Source of the DNA: Bettongia penicillata ogilbyi
Lineage: Eukaryota > Chordata > Mammalia > Diprotodontia > Potoroidae
Direction of reading: 5' to 3'
DNA: 64,000 bases
NCBI GenBank assembly: GCA_023548195.1
Contig: JAJHZJ010000311.1
Location: 2,867,836-2,931,835, forward strand
Made by a program: the position numbers and the translations under genes. How positions within the stretch are numbered: position 1 is the stretch's first letter; each line of letters opens with the position of its first letter. Positions 1 to 10,504 of this stretch are shown here, piece by piece. The notes beneath the pieces were generated by a model. That model did not search any database, had not been told where the DNA came from, and worked only from the letters and a program-made list of their open reading frames with translations.

Positions 1-118
1 AGTTTCCTCATCTGTAAAATGAGCTGGAGAAAGAAATGGCCAACCTTTCTAGTATCTCTGCCAAGAAAATCCCAAACAGGGTCAAGAAGAGTTAAACACA
101 ACTGAAATGACTAAAAAC
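1..118 (+). repeat. tRNA-headed marsupial CORE-SINE, 3' part, cut by window edge
   Basis: The 3' body of the commonest SINE in this window starts at base 1 ('cctcatctgtaaaatgagctgg') and runs to the usual tail with 'actgaaatgacta'. The tRNA-like head with its A and B boxes would lie upstream of the window. The family resembles MIR/MAR1/WSINE-type CORE-SINEs; I do not assign a subfamily. Confidence 0.85.
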
Positions 119-194
119 CAACAGGCATATGTGCATATTTTTACCTATGCACATATATACTGCTAATATGTGTGTGTGTGTCTGAGACTGGTTA

Positions 195-285
195 TTTTTT
201 TTCGGCTTTGTATCTGTAACACCTAGAAAAATGCCTTGTACAGAGTAAATGCTTGATGAATGTTTGCTAAATTGAATTAAATTAA
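195..285 (+). repeat. L2 LINE 3' end
   Basis: It reads like the mammalian L2 3' end: a 'tgtatctgtaacacctag' region, then 'aaatgcttgatgaatg' and an 'attgaattaaatt' terminus. Non-coding and decayed. Confidence 0.65.
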
Positions 286-339
286 CAGTGAGCATATAAG
301 ATAGTCTAAAAGAAGAAGGCAGAAAAAGACACAGAATCA

Positions 340-480
340 GAGATCTAAAGCTAAAGAAATTGGGGACTAGGGAGACTAAAGGACTTGTTCCAGGTCATGC
401 AGATAATTAAAGGCATTTGTTACTTGGAAAAAGGTCTTCTGATTCAAAGTCTGCCATCTTCCAGTATACCAGGCTGCCAG
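340..480 (-). repeat. MIR fragment
   Basis: The strand-complement pattern of MIR is visible: 'aaaggacttgttccaggtcatgcag', a degraded B-box region, and 'ccaggctgcc' at the end. Old and diverged. Confidence 0.6.
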
Positions 481-489
481 TGAGTGATA

Positions 490-1262
490 TGGGCCTGCTA
501 TGAATTAATCAGTAAGAATTTATGAGGCACTTAGTAGGTGCTCAGCATGTGGCTGTACTTTTATTAGAGATTCCTGCCTGCAAAGAACTAATCATGGAGC
601 TGACCACTGGCTCTGCTTAGAGAAGGCCTTTTCTGAGAAGGCTTTGATCCCTGGCTTTGATTACTCCATCACACAGTTCTGTGTATCCTCACAGCTGTTG
701 AGCTAAAACAATTTGTTCCACTCGTTTTGGCACTTAATTATACCCTGCCTCATTTCCTTGACTAATTATTTCTTCTGGTCAGTCATCTTCTTAGACTGGA
801 AGATTCTGGAAGGCAGGGACTCTGACTTAAAGTGTATTGACCCCAATGGAGCCTGCTTCTTCCCTTCCCATGTTTGGTGATGCTCATGAAGTTAAATCTC
901 TGAAAGGATTTATTTAGGCATATACTAAAATTAGCATTTGTTGTAGGTCACCGCCAAGATTTTGGGGGAAAGTATAGTGAGTATTCAAATTAATCAGGTA
1001 CTTCTTTGAATTTTCCCAAGTAGAACTGGCCTTGTTGGATGCCCTGGTCCTTGAGGGATACAACCCCCCTCCCCCCCATTTACTGACAAAGGCTGTGTGT
1101 CCAGGAAAGTCAGCAGGGAGTAACGGGAAGAGCCACAGATGTGCAATCTCATTTGAGAGCTGGACCTCTGAGATCCGCCGGACCAGGAGCTCTGAATCTT
1201 GTGTCTCAGACCCCTTGAGCAGTCTGGTGAAGCCTATGGATCCCTTCTCACATGACCAAGAG
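490..1262. other. Low-repeat stretch, no gene seen
   Basis: No coding signal or clear repeat over most of it. The last 60 bases, with 'gcagtctggtgaagcctatgg', match the body of a non-autonomous hAT-like element also seen near 9.5, 20.5 and 38.9 kb. An 83-codon ORF at 1032-1283 has no recognisable domain and runs into that repeat, so I treat it as chance. Confidence 0.4.
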
Positions 1263-1479
1263 TCACCTAATCCAACCTCCTGATTTTACAAATGAGAAAA
1301 TTGATGTCTAGGGAAGCGACCTATTCATGATCTTCATCTTAGAAGATCATTTCAGCCCTGGAGTCACACCTCCAAAACACCCTTGTGACCCCTCTCTCTG
1401 ATTTCATGACTTTTTCCAGAGTCTCCATTTAAGGAGGGTACCCAGGCCAACCTTCTCTTCACTTCTCCATTATGCCTTC

Positions 1480-1635
1480 TCACTCCACTTTTTAGCTTCT
1501 TTTTATGTGTTGTTTTCACCGTTAGAATGAGAACTTCGTAAAGGAAAGGATTGTTTCTTTTTGATAGTTTTTGTATTCAGATTTTAGCACCATGTTTGGC
1601 ACACGGTAATAAATGATTGTTGACTGGTTTTTGAC
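1480..1635 (+). repeat. L2 LINE 3' end
   Basis: It has the L2 order: 'agaatgagaacttcgtaaagg', a T-rich 'tttttgtattcag' part, 'agcaccatgtttggcacac', then 'aataaatgattgttga'. A MIR-like fragment on the minus strand follows to about 1705. Confidence 0.7.
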
Positions 1636-1872
1636 TGACTGAAGTTCCTTGTCCAAGGTCCCTGATTTGAACTGCAGTCTTCTTATTGAAAATTCTGCAT
1701 TATCCCCTCTACATTTAAAAGGTTTTGATCTGCACGAGTGAGAGGAATACCCTCCCCGAGGATATCACCAATCATTGAAAATACTGAAGTAGTTTATTAT
1801 TTATGCCAAGTACGTAGCATTACTTTAAGGGGATGAGACTTGGAGCTTTCTACAGGGGAGATTTATGAAGCC

Positions 1873-1930
1873 ATACACATACACACATACATACGCACAT
1901 ATACACACATACACATATAATACATACATG
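1873..1930. repeat. Imperfect CA/CATA microsatellite
   Basis: An alternating run of 'acacatacacacatacatac' type directly in front of a SINE. The run is interrupted and not a pure dinucleotide. Confidence 0.85.
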
Positions 1931-2912
1931 CAGTTTGGTGGTGCAGTAGATAGAGTGCCAGGCCTGAAGTCAGGATGACTCAGTTTCCTGAGTTCAAATC
2001 TGGCCTCACACACTTCCTAGCTATGTGCCCTTGGGCAAGTCACTTAACTTTCTTTGTCTCAGTGATGAGGGCTGGAAGGGTTGGGGTGAGACTTCTGCAA
2101 AGACCAGAGTATCAGGGACAGGTTGCCTGGAATGAATTCTCAGCATTATTGCATTATTGAGGTTAAGGTAAAGATTTATTATGCTTTTCAGGCAGCAAGA
2201 GTTCTTAGGGAACCTGTCTAAGAGTATAGGTAAAGTTTATATAGGATATTCTATAGTAAAACATGTGCCAAATATGCTATCTAGGTGATTCAGGGTAGGA
2301 TTAGGGAGTGGTTAGTTCTTAAAGGAACATGCATTTTGGTACCTATTGCACAGGTATTTTACCCAGAATTCATCTGGAAATAGTCCAGGGGAGGGGGGTG
2401 GCTACGTGGGTGTGTGGTTTTAGGCCTGAAATGTCATTAAGTCAACTAATGGTCAGGGCTGACTAAGGAATAACCAGGCTGGTCTCATCAATGTCTTGTT
2501 AGACAAGATAAATGTAAGGGAGTATGTGTATGTCTAAGTCTAGGATACAGGTGATTGGTCAGTGAGTAGTAAATGTCATTATGACCCGGTACACAACCAG
2601 CTCAGCCAGTACACAGCTGGTTCAAACTAATAAATTCTATAGGTGCAGCTGGCTACTGTATCAGGAAGTAAGATAAAAGTTTTGCTGGGGCAGGCTATGT
2701 TCTTGGGCTGAGGATAGATAGTGTTTTGAGGCTAGGGAGAAATTCGATTTTTAGAGAGAAATGTGATTTTAGAATTGGGGTCTAAGCACGATGCACCCAA
2801 GCACCCCATCGTCAATTCCTCATCTGTAAAATGAATTGGAGAAGGAAATGACAAACCACTCTAGTGTCTTTACCAAAAAACCCTGCATGACTGAAAATGG
2901 CTGAATAACAAC
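1931..2912 (+). repeat. CORE-SINE split by an LTR insertion
   Basis: The 5' half (1931-2062) contains the tRNA-like head 'gcagtagatagagtgcc', the B-box-like 'gagttcaaatctgg' and 'gggcaagtcacttaac', ending at 'tttgtctcag'. The 3' half resumes at 2815 with 'attcctcatctgtaaaatga' and ends near 2912. The 752 bases between them form a separate LTR, so the SINE is older than the LTR. Confidence 0.85.
2063..2814 (-). mobile_element. Solo LTR A of an endogenous retrovirus-like element
   Basis: Read on the minus strand it runs from about 'TGACGATGGGGTGC' to 'CCAGCCCTCATCA'. It holds a TATA-like 'TATATAAAC' (plus 2235-2243) and a polyadenylation signal AATAAA (plus 2175-2180) downstream of it, the order expected of an LTR promoter and terminator. 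A second copy of the same family lies in the opposite orientation at 31276-32049, and the two align over nearly their whole length. It contains no coding part. I could not resolve a convincing target-site duplication; it sits inside a SINE. Confidence 0.75.
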
Positions 2913-2929
2913 AGATATGTAAGTGATAC

Positions 2930-3540
2930 AGTTGGCTATGGTAGCATAGGAGAATATGGTAGTGTATTAAATAGAGGTCTAAGTGAAAAATATGGTAAAA
3001 TGTTATGTAGAAAAAGAGTTTCCATTTTGGATGCCCCTTCCATCTTTGGGGAAAAGTGCATCAGCTACCTCAATATTTGGATGACTCCTCCCTATCTCTT
3101 GAATTTATTAAATTTCTCCACAAGGAAGAATCTGTGCTAAGCACTGTGGTATACACAAAGAATGAGAGTCATTTCTCATGGAACTTGCAATATGGAAAGA
3201 GATGTATACTAATGTACACTTACTAGTTATAAGAGCTTTATTTTTCAATGAGGAAATGCTATTAATTCCAAAAAGAAAAAAAAAGGGAAAAAGAGGGAGC
3301 ATCCTTCTCTGGGAGTTATTCCTCAACACTTACTAGCAAGTTGGGTTCACCAAAGGAATGACTGTTATCTTAAGCTCAGAATACTCTGTGGATTCACATT
3401 TCTAAAACCATATCCACAAGCTCTCTCATGGATACATTTTCCTTTCCTAGTTAGTCAGTAGATACAAGGACCTCAAAGCAAAGACATTTACTAATGTATC
3501 AAAATAAGAGCCCTAGCTATGCATCCTCTCCCTACCCCAA
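2930..3540. other. Low-repeat stretch, no gene seen
   Basis: Nothing coding. The piece near 3108-3160 ('ttattaaatttc', 'gtgctaagcactgtgg') resembles the start of the old long interspersed repeat found elsewhere in the window. The rest is unassigned. Confidence 0.4.
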
Positions 3541-3544
3541 ACCT

Positions 3545-3690
3545 GAGTGGCCCCTGTGAGGCTGGTGACCTTGCCCAGCCCTCCCTCACTCAAAACAAAG
3601 TCAAGTGCAAATCATGTCCTCATTTCTCTGATGGCATGGTCTTCCTTGGCAACAAAGAACAAACACAACAATTAGTGAGTAGATGCAGCT
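3545..3690 (+). repeat. RTE-tailed SINE, tail part
   Basis: It matches the tail of the composite SINE at 52031-52353: 'gaggctggtgacc', 'cctccctcactcaaaacaaag', 'tctctgatggcatggtc', 'ttggcaacaaag'. The tRNA-like head is absent. It sits just upstream of the large pentamer array. Confidence 0.7.
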
Positions 3691-3837
3691 GCCTGAATGG
3701 GGACCCCGCTACCTGGGTAACTCAGCTCTTCCTCTCCTCTCTGTCTCCCCTCCCCCTTCCTTCTCCTCTACAAAGGAAGGTAAATTTGGGTGGCCAGAAG
3801 ATAGATGCCCAGTTAACTTGGGTTTTACTGACTAGAT

Positions 3838-4329
3838 CCTTCCCTTCCCTTCCCTTCCCTTCCCTTCCCTTCCCTTCCCTTCCCTTCCCTTCCCTTCCCT
3901 TCCCTTCCCTTCCCTTCCCTTCCCTTCCCTTCCCTTCCCTTCCCTTCCCTTCCCTTCCCTTCCCTTCCCTTCCCTTCCCTTCCCTTCCCTTCCCTTCCCT
4001 TCCCTTCCCTTCCCTTCCCTTCCCTTCCCTTCCCTTCCCTTCCCTTCCCTTCCCTTCCCTTCCCTTCCCTTCCCTTCCCTTCCCTTCCCTTCCTTCCCTT
4101 CCCTTCCCTTCCCTTCCCTTCCCTTCCCTTCCCTTCCCTTCCCTTCCCTTCCCTTCCCTTCCCTTCCCTTCCCTTCCCTTCCCTTCCCTTCCCTTCCCTT
4201 CCCTTCCCTTCCCTTCCCTTCCCTTCCCTTCCCTTCCCTTCCCTTCCCTTCCCTTCCCTTCCCTTCCCTTCCCTTCCCTTCCCTTCCCTTCCCTTCCCTT
4301 CCCTTCCCTTCCCTTCCCTTCCCTTCCCT
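3838..4329. repeat. (CCCTT)n pentanucleotide array, about 98 units
   Basis: A pure CCCTT tandem array of about 490 bp, with one visible break: a 4-base unit near 4090, where one C is missing. The plus strand is all pyrimidine and the minus strand all purine (GGGAA). Such mirror-repeat tracts can form triplex DNA, and the G-triplet strand may form quadruplexes (known behaviour of the sequence type, not shown here). The long Phe/Pro/Ser/Leu and Gly/Lys/Arg/Glu ORFs across it, up to 295 codons, are repeat artefacts, not genes. Confidence 0.98.
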
Positions 4330-4564
4330 CTCTGAAGCTTGTACATTGGACAACACTAGGCACCTCTCTAAGGGCTCTCTTCTGGACCCTCCTGGCTTCA
4401 GAGTGATTATCAATAGTAACTGTTGCTGTTTCCTTCCCAGCCTGATCTCTTCATTTTTCTTTGCCCCTTTAGCTACCCCCTGGCTACTTCTTAAATGGGC
4501 CTATTCAATGAATGGGAGTTAGCTCACCCTAAGTGAGTACCTGAATAGACCTTTGCCTAAAGGG

Positions 4565-4740
4565 GCCAAGATCTCCCAGTGCATCCTGGGTCATGTCCAG
4601 TCATCCTGATGAATGTCTGGTCACTGGATTTGGATGGCTCTGGAGGAGAAGTGAGGCTTGCCTTACTTCACAAGTCATGTCATCATTTCTCCGATGGCAT
4701 GGTCTTTTTTTGGCAACAAAGGACAGACGCAACAATGAAA
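4565..4740 (+). repeat. RTE-tailed SINE, tail part
   Basis: It contains 'gcatcctgggtcatgtccag', 'tcatcctgatgaatgtctgg', 'tctggaggagaagtgaggct' and 'ggcaacaaaggacag', the same tail as the composite SINE at 52031-52353. The overlapping 113- and 78-codon ORFs on the two strands lie mostly within it and are not genes. Confidence 0.75.
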
Positions 4741-5415
4741 CAACAACCCCAAACCTGAAACATAATCTCCCAAAACTATGCAATGTCAGTGGGAAAGCAG
4801 ACATACACTTATCATGGGGCACATATATAGGGAACACATATAGTCAGAGTGACTCATGTCTCTGGCACTGTGGGGCACCAGAGTTCTTTTGGAATCTCAG
4901 TGTCTTCATTGGAAACAATGTTTCTGTTGGGTAGGTTGGGCAGGAGCTGGACTCCCTGTGCCTGATCTTGTCCACAGTTCTGAAGGCTGATTTCTGTGGT
5001 TAACTCTCTTTTGAATTCCTAGATGTCTCTCTTTTTTTCTGCCAGGGTCATTCTCTTTAAAGGTGCTTCCATTAACTGTCTCTTTGACTCACTGGGCCTT
5101 TTTCCTGCTGCATTTAGTGTGTCCTTCTAGACAAATAGTTCTGCTGAAAGACATTGTGACTGATGAAGGGGAAAAAATTCCCTCCCCTTTCCCTGATCCC
5201 AAGAGATGACAAAGATTCCTTCCTGGGAACTAGGGTATTTATTCTACCATAGCTGGCTCTCCTCTCTGCTGAGAGTATGTCATGTCCCATGAAATTCTTA
5301 AGACTTGACTCAGTTTTCTAAAAGCCAACAATGGTGGCCATTAGAGAGCTCCTTTAACAAGCCAAAGACATTTGCAAACTGAAAACAATAATGTCTGGTA
5401 AGCAGCATAGTTCAT
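4741..5415. other. Low-repeat stretch, no gene seen
   Basis: I see no domain, repeat or splice-like structure that I can support. Unassigned. Confidence 0.35.
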
Positions 5416-5419
5416 AGGA

Positions 5420-5525
5420 AAGCTGGACTTGGAGTAAAAAAAAATAGTGCTTGAGCCTTAGCTCTGCCATGACAGTTTAAATAAGTTGCTTAGCCTATCT
5501 CAGACTCAATGTCCTCAATTTTCAA
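5420..5525 (+). repeat. MIR fragment
   Basis: 'gcttgagccttagctctgcc' followed by 'aataagttgcttagcc' and 'tctcagactcaatgtcctc' is the central core of MIR, diverged. Confidence 0.55.
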
Positions 5526-5835
5526 AGTCAATTTTACAAATATTTATTATAATTGTTATTGTTATATTTTGTTTTCACATCATCTTTATTCACCAGCATA
5601 TGCTTCCCCTCTTCTCACTCAAAGAGTTATGACTACCACAAAAATGAAAAATTCTAAAAAAGGCCATTCAGTAAAGCTAACCAACATGTCAACCAAATCC
5701 AACAATGCATGCAGTATTCCACACCCATAGTCAATTCTGCAAAGATAAGGAGATGTACTTTCATACTGCTTTGGGGCCAAGCTCAACAAATATTGATCAG
5801 GCATCTACTCTGTGCCAGACACAGAGTAAATAGGT

Positions 5836-6015
5836 TGTTGGTCCTGTAGTTAGGAAGACCTGGGTTTAAATCCTCCTCTGATGCTTACCAGCTGTGTTGG
5901 TCCTGTAGTTAGGAAGACCTGGGTTTAAATCCTCCTCTGATGCTTACCAGCTGTGTGATTATGGGCATATCACCCAGTCTCTTTGACAGGCTACTCTTTA
6001 CAACTATAAATTATG
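5836..6015 (+). repeat. MIR/SINE-like copy with a perfect 59-bp tandem duplication
   Basis: The unit starting 'tgttggtcctgtagttagg' is present twice, at 5836-5894 and 5895-5953, with no difference between copies. After the second copy the SINE core continues ('gtgattatgggcatatcacc'). Absence of divergence suggests a recent slippage event or an assembly artefact. Confidence 0.85.
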
Positions 6016-6298
6016 GACAAGTTGGGATCAGAATTGTGGAGGGAGTTCCCATGCCCATGAAATCCCAGGTCCATGATGTATTGCTGTATATGCTGGGCTA
6101 CAAGGCAGGAGGGAGGGGAAATGGATGGAGATAATAATACACTGCCTGCCTGGTAGAATGTTGAGAGGAGAGCATTTTGCAAACTATATAATCCACTGAA
6201 ATCATAAAAGCTATCCAACCAGACCAGCTTCGGAGGGTCAGAAGGAATGCATATTCAGTAAGATCTCCATGATGCTATTGTATCACCTTCGAGCTGGA

Positions 6299-6551
6299 AG
6301 GGGCAGCTAGGTAGCGCCATAGTGCACAGAGCATAGGGCCTGGCATCAGGAAGACTCATTTTTCTGAGTTCAAATCTGGCCTCAGACACTTACTAATTGT
6401 GTGACCTTGGGCAAATCACTTAATCCTCTTAGCCTCAGTTGCCTCATCTGTAAAATGGTCTGGAGAAGGAAATGGTAAACTACTCTAGGATTTTTACCAA
6501 GAAAACCCCAAATGGGGTTACGATGAGTCGGCCACAACTGACCAACAACAG
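6299..6551 (+). repeat. CORE-SINE, near full length
   Basis: Head 'ggggcagctaggtagcgcc', B-box-like 'gagttcaaatctggcctc', core 'gtgaccttgggcaaatcac', body 'cctcatctgtaaaatgg' and tail 'ccacaactgaccaacaacag' are all present in order. Confidence 0.92.
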
Positions 6552-6559
6552 AAGAGGTA

Positions 6560-7260
6560 GAAGAGATCTTAGTTCACCCTTTTCATTTTTCAGGTTAAAT
6601 GGCTTTTTTAGGCAATAAGTAGCAGAACTAGAATTAGAATCCAGATCCTGGCTCTACTTACACAGGCTTTCCACTGTCTCCTGTGTGAATTTGATTAAAA
6701 ATCAAATGACCCTGGATTGTTCTATGAGAACATTTGGTTTGAAGAAAAAGAAAGCATTATCATTTAGACAACTATGGAGTGTCCCAAATGTAGAAGAATG
6801 TCTTAATTGCGGGTATATTTGTTTTCTTTCAATAAATCACAAAATAAAAAATAATTATAGATCCTACATGCTGTATTTTGTCACATTTCTCTGGTAGGCA
6901 AAACTGTCTATAGAACATAGTAACTCAGACAAATAGTGGTATCTCCTTCCCATATAGAAAGGAGGCTAGCTCAGTTTGGGGCATGTGGGAAGCATTGAAT
7001 GAATACATGTGTAACAACATACAACTGCTCTTAGGTCCAGGAAAGCTCAGCCTCTCTGAGTAAGTGTTCCCCTTGGCTCCAGACTCATGAGTACCCTAGA
7101 CTTAGACCTAGAGGATCCTGGACTCTGAAGGGGCCAGGCCACCTTTCTTCTGGATCTTTATACCCTTATACTTGAACACCAAGGAGAATCACAGCTCATA
7201 TGTGGGGTCTTTCCCAAAGAGAGGATTGGGTAGAAACACAGTCAGTGTAGACTGTACATC
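6560..7260. other. Low-repeat stretch, no gene seen
   Basis: Apart from an old MIR-like trace near 6570-6680, I see nothing I can name. ORFs are under 75 codons. Confidence 0.35.
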
Positions 7261-7264
7261 AGGG

Positions 7265-7504
7265 TGTTATTGTTCAGTTGGTTTTCAGTTGTGTTTGACA
7301 CTTTGTGACCCCATTTGGGATTTTCTTGTCAAAGATACTGGAGTGGTTTGCTTCTCCAGTTAATTTTACAGATGAGGAAACTGAGGCAAAGTCAAGTGAC
7401 TTACTGAGAGTAACTCAGGTTGTAAGTGTCTGATGACAGACTTTAACCCAAGTCTTACTGATTTCAGGCCCAACACTTTATCAGCTATGCCACCTAGCAA
7501 CCCC
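7265..7504 (-). repeat. CORE-SINE, near full length
   Basis: The complement reads from 'gggttgctaggtggca' to the tail. On the plus strand 'gtgaccccatttgggatttt', 'acagatgaggaaactgaggc' and 'gccacctagcaacccc' mark the tail, core and head. Confidence 0.9.
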
Positions 7505-7509
7505 ATAGA

Positions 7510-8340
7510 TCTGGTAAAGGACAACTCTTTATTTCTTCTACACAAAAGAAATGCTTAAAAACACAGTAAGACTCATAAGTGAACACTGACAAAAACTTAA
7601 ACATCAGGTGGTGGATTATAACTACTATTATGTTCTTCCAGGAGGTTGACACTTAAAATGTCAAAACATGAAGCATTTTTCAGACCTGCTGATTCAGCAC
7701 CACACTTTCCACTCAACTGTGCACTGTCTCCCTCAAAGTTTATGTCTTTTGACGAGTCAAATGTCCAGCTCAGGGACTGAACTCTTCATCCTCTTGGTGA
7801 TCGCCTTCCCTTCTAAGAAATGTGATAGTTGCTGTAGTAAGTGCAGTTGGTACCCCACTGGGGGCCCATGGAACTCCCGATTTCTTGAATTCATAAGATT
7901 GCTTCCAAGGCTGGTCATCTCCGTCTCAGAATTGCTGTTTAGTCACCTGTACTCAGGGAAAGAAATGCAAATCCAAAAGACATCCAGAAGCCCAGGCACA
8001 CTTAACTGAGCCCCCTACTCAAACTGTCATGTGCAAGTTGTGGTCATTTTTTTTCCCAAGGTACCTCTCTCCCACCCCTTACAAAAAAAAATCCCAGAAA
8101 GAGAGACAGTGAGGAGTATTTAACATATATGTTCAAGAGCAGTTGTGTTAAGCTCGAATGGAACCAGATCCCTACAGTTCCATGATTTCGAAAACCACAA
8201 ATTAACCTTATCTGTATTATATTTTTATTTATTTTACATTTTAATCTGGTTCAGGCCTAAGTGGAGAGTTTTGGAAACCTAGCAGGCAGTGAGTTTGATA
8301 TCTCTGTCCTAGAGAGTTGAAGAAGAGAAAGAAGAAGAGA
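7510..8340. other. Low-repeat stretch, no gene seen
   Basis: A 113-codon ORF at 7668-8009 has no recognised domain and no flanking splice or promoter evidence. Unassigned. The final bases run into a SINE. Confidence 0.35.
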
Positions 8341-8347
8341 AAAAAAT

Positions 8348-8446
8348 CTAGGTTCACACAGCTAGTAAATATCTGAGGTTAGATTTGAATTCAGGTCTTC
8401 CAGACTCTGGGCCTTGCACTCTATCTACTGTGCCACCCACCTGTCC
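8348..8446 (-). repeat. SINE/MIR head fragment
   Basis: 'cacacagctagtaaatatctg', 'gatttgaattcaggtcttcc' and 'ctctatctactgtgccaccc' are the complement of the SINE head and B-box. Confidence 0.85.
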
Positions 8447-8449
8447 ACC

Positions 8450-8945
8450 TGTGAGCAGGTACCAGAGTAATATTAAAAACAACTCAAATATCTATTGCAT
8501 TTGAAAGTTTACAGAAGAATTTCCTTGTAAAGTACACAGGCTAAGTTGTATTATCCCCAATGAGGAAACTGAGGCTCAGAGTAGAAATGGGCTTGCTTCA
8601 GGTAGAAAGAATGTTTTCTATATTTCATAAACCATCATAGATCAGAATTTTTAATGTGTTAAGATTTATAAAGGCTATGCTTTATAATAAACCTCATTAT
8701 TTTTTCTTTTTATTATTATTAATATGTTTTTCTTAGTTATTAAATTTCATTTAATTATTTCATGTTATATTAATAGAGGAATAAAATGAAGAATAGAGAT
8801 GTTAATTGATTTTCCTCTAAACATACAGCTAGCATTTTTCAGAGATGAGTCTTGAACTTGATCCTGACTCCAATATCAATATTCTTTCTTCTTTTGTAAC
8901 TCTTTCTAGTACCCAGTATAGGATTCTATACATAGTAGGTGATGT
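8450..8945. other. AT-rich stretch with MIR trace
   Basis: A short MIR-like piece sits at about 8545-8585 ('aatgaggaaactgaggctcag'). The rest, especially 8690-8780, is AT-rich and unassigned. Confidence 0.4.
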
Positions 8946-8948
8946 TGT

Positions 8949-9190
8949 AATCAGGCAGCTATGTAGCATGATGGATAGAGCCTTGGGCCTTGAGTTAGGA
9001 ATATGTGAGTTCAAACACAGCCTCAGACCCCCTTTAAGACCCTGTGCAAATTACTTAGTTTCTGTTTGCCTCAGTTTCCTCAACTGCAAAATGGGGATAA
9101 TAACAGTAGCTATCTCCAAGGGCTGTTTTGAGGATGAAATGAGATAATATTGCCAAGTGCCTGGCACATAGTTGGTGCTTAATAAATACT
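8949..9190 (+). repeat. MIR/Ther-1-type CORE-SINE, near full length
   Basis: Head 'caggcagctatgtagcatg', B-box 'gagttcaaacacagcctc', core 'gtttgcctcagtttcctcaac', and the MIR-type 3' end 'gtgcctggcacatagttgg' plus 'cttaataaatac' are present. Confidence 0.85.
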
Positions 9191-9289
9191 TATTCTCTTC
9201 TTTGCTGACTCACTGATGCCTCAGTACTGGAGGTTCTGTGGTGCATTTGAAGTCTATAAATACTGGCTGTTGGAAAATAGGGATTAAAG

Positions 9290-9425
9290 GGAAAAATATG
9301 CAGAATCTGGTGGCAAATTACCTGGGTTTGACTTCTGATCCTCCCACCTATATGATCTTGGTAAGTCCCTCAACTTCTCTGGGTCTCAGTTTCTTTGAGG
9401 GCTGAATAAACTATTTCTAAGGCCC
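9290..9425 (+). repeat. MIR fragment
   Basis: 'cctgggtttgacttctgatc' then 'gatcttggtaagtccctcaac' and 'tctgggtctcagtttc' follow the MIR core order. Confidence 0.6.
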
Positions 9426-9469
9426 CCTTAGACCCTTTGGACCATTAGTCTGGGGAAACGTATAGACCA

Positions 9470-9645
9470 CTTCTCAGAACAATGTCTTTAAATGCACAAA
9501 ATAAGAAGCTTGGAGTTTCTGAGGAAACGAAATATATTAAAGAGGTCATTTTTTTCTTTGTAAGCTCATGGACCCCTGAAACTATCAACAGACCCATTAG
9601 GGTCTGTGGACCCCAGGCTGACAACCCCTGCTTCGATATCTCTTC
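9470..9645 (-). mobile_element. Non-autonomous hAT-like DNA element
   Basis: It reads in the complement as 'caggggttgtcagcctgggg' followed by 'gacccctaatgggtctg'-type sequence. Related copies are at about 20440-20645 and 38870-38990. No transposase is present. Class call is from resemblance to mammalian hAT/Charlie-type MITEs. Confidence 0.55.
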
Positions 9646-9649
9646 TAGC

Positions 9650-10500
9650 AATAACATTTAATTCAATTCAGCAAACATTGATCAAGCCCCTACCATGGCC
9701 AGGGCCTAAGTTAGGTATTATTGAGAGTACAAAGAGAACCATGAAGCAACAGTCCTTGCCTCAAGGAACTTATATTCTAGGTTGGTTGGAGAGTGGAGGA
9801 GCTGGGAAGCAAAACATATTAGGTACACAGATAAGAGGCAAACTAAGGCAAATTACAGAACATTGTGCAATGTCTTCAGTCTGGGACCAGGACAACACTT
9901 TGTTGGGTGAGAATTCCTTGAGTGTTTGGATTGGACTAGATGGCTGATGAGGTCTCTTCAAACCCTCTAATTCTATGATGCTATGATGAACATTAACAAT
10001 TTTCAGGGATGAAATGGAACTTGGGAGTGGCGAAAGGCAGAAATAAGGTTACCTTCTGGGCCTAGAGGGTGGATGGCACAGGGTAGAAGATGAAAACTCA
10101 AATTCAGGCAAAATCTAATGGTGCAGTTTGGTTGGAACATATGAACGTGAGTAAGAAGTCTAAATTGGGAAGAACCTTCAATGCTATGCCCAGGAGTTTA
10201 TATGTCATCTTGGAGGCCATGGAGAGTCACTGAAGATCTCTGAGTAGGGGAGTGGCATGGTGAGAAGGATACTTGGGCAGTTTCATGGATGATGGATTGA
10301 TTGTAGTAGGAAGAAATTAGAGGCAGGGAGAACCATTAAGAGGCAAGAGATGATGAAGGCTTGAACTAAATTGAGTTGGAAAGAAGGGGGCAAATGTAAT
10401 GGATATAGAAACAACAGGACTTGAAAGCTGATTCAATATGGAGGATGAGGGAGAGAATGTTAAGGATGACTCTGAGCTTAGGAGTCTGGGTGAATAAGAA
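9650..10500 (+). repeat. Old long interspersed repeat (two parts) with CR1/L3-like 3' end between
   Basis: 9650-9910 has 'gcaaacattgatcaagcccc' and 'ccttgcctcaaggaacttat'. 9990-10500 has 'ggaggccatggagagtcact', 'gagtaggggagtggcatggt', 'aggcaagagatgatgaaggc' and 'gttaaggatgactctgagc'. The same long repeat recurs near 12.8, 16, 29.7, 32.1 and 33.6 kb. A short 'ctagatggctgatgaggtct' piece at 9925-9995 resembles a CR1/L3 3' end. I do not assign a class to the long repeat. Confidence 0.65.
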
Positions 10501-10504
10501 AATA

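Noticed and set aside
3838..4329. Interstitial telomere-like repeat
   Set aside because: The unit is CCCTT/AAGGG, not the vertebrate TTAGGG hexamer.
3519..4413. Long ORFs of 173-295 codons on both strands
   Set aside because: They are translations of the CCCTT array (a 5-base unit repeats every 15 bases, so stops are avoided); low-complexity and present in several frames.
6299..6420. tRNA-like gene
   Set aside because: The A- and B-box-like head belongs to a SINE; no tRNA fold or acceptor stem is kept, and the same head occurs many times.
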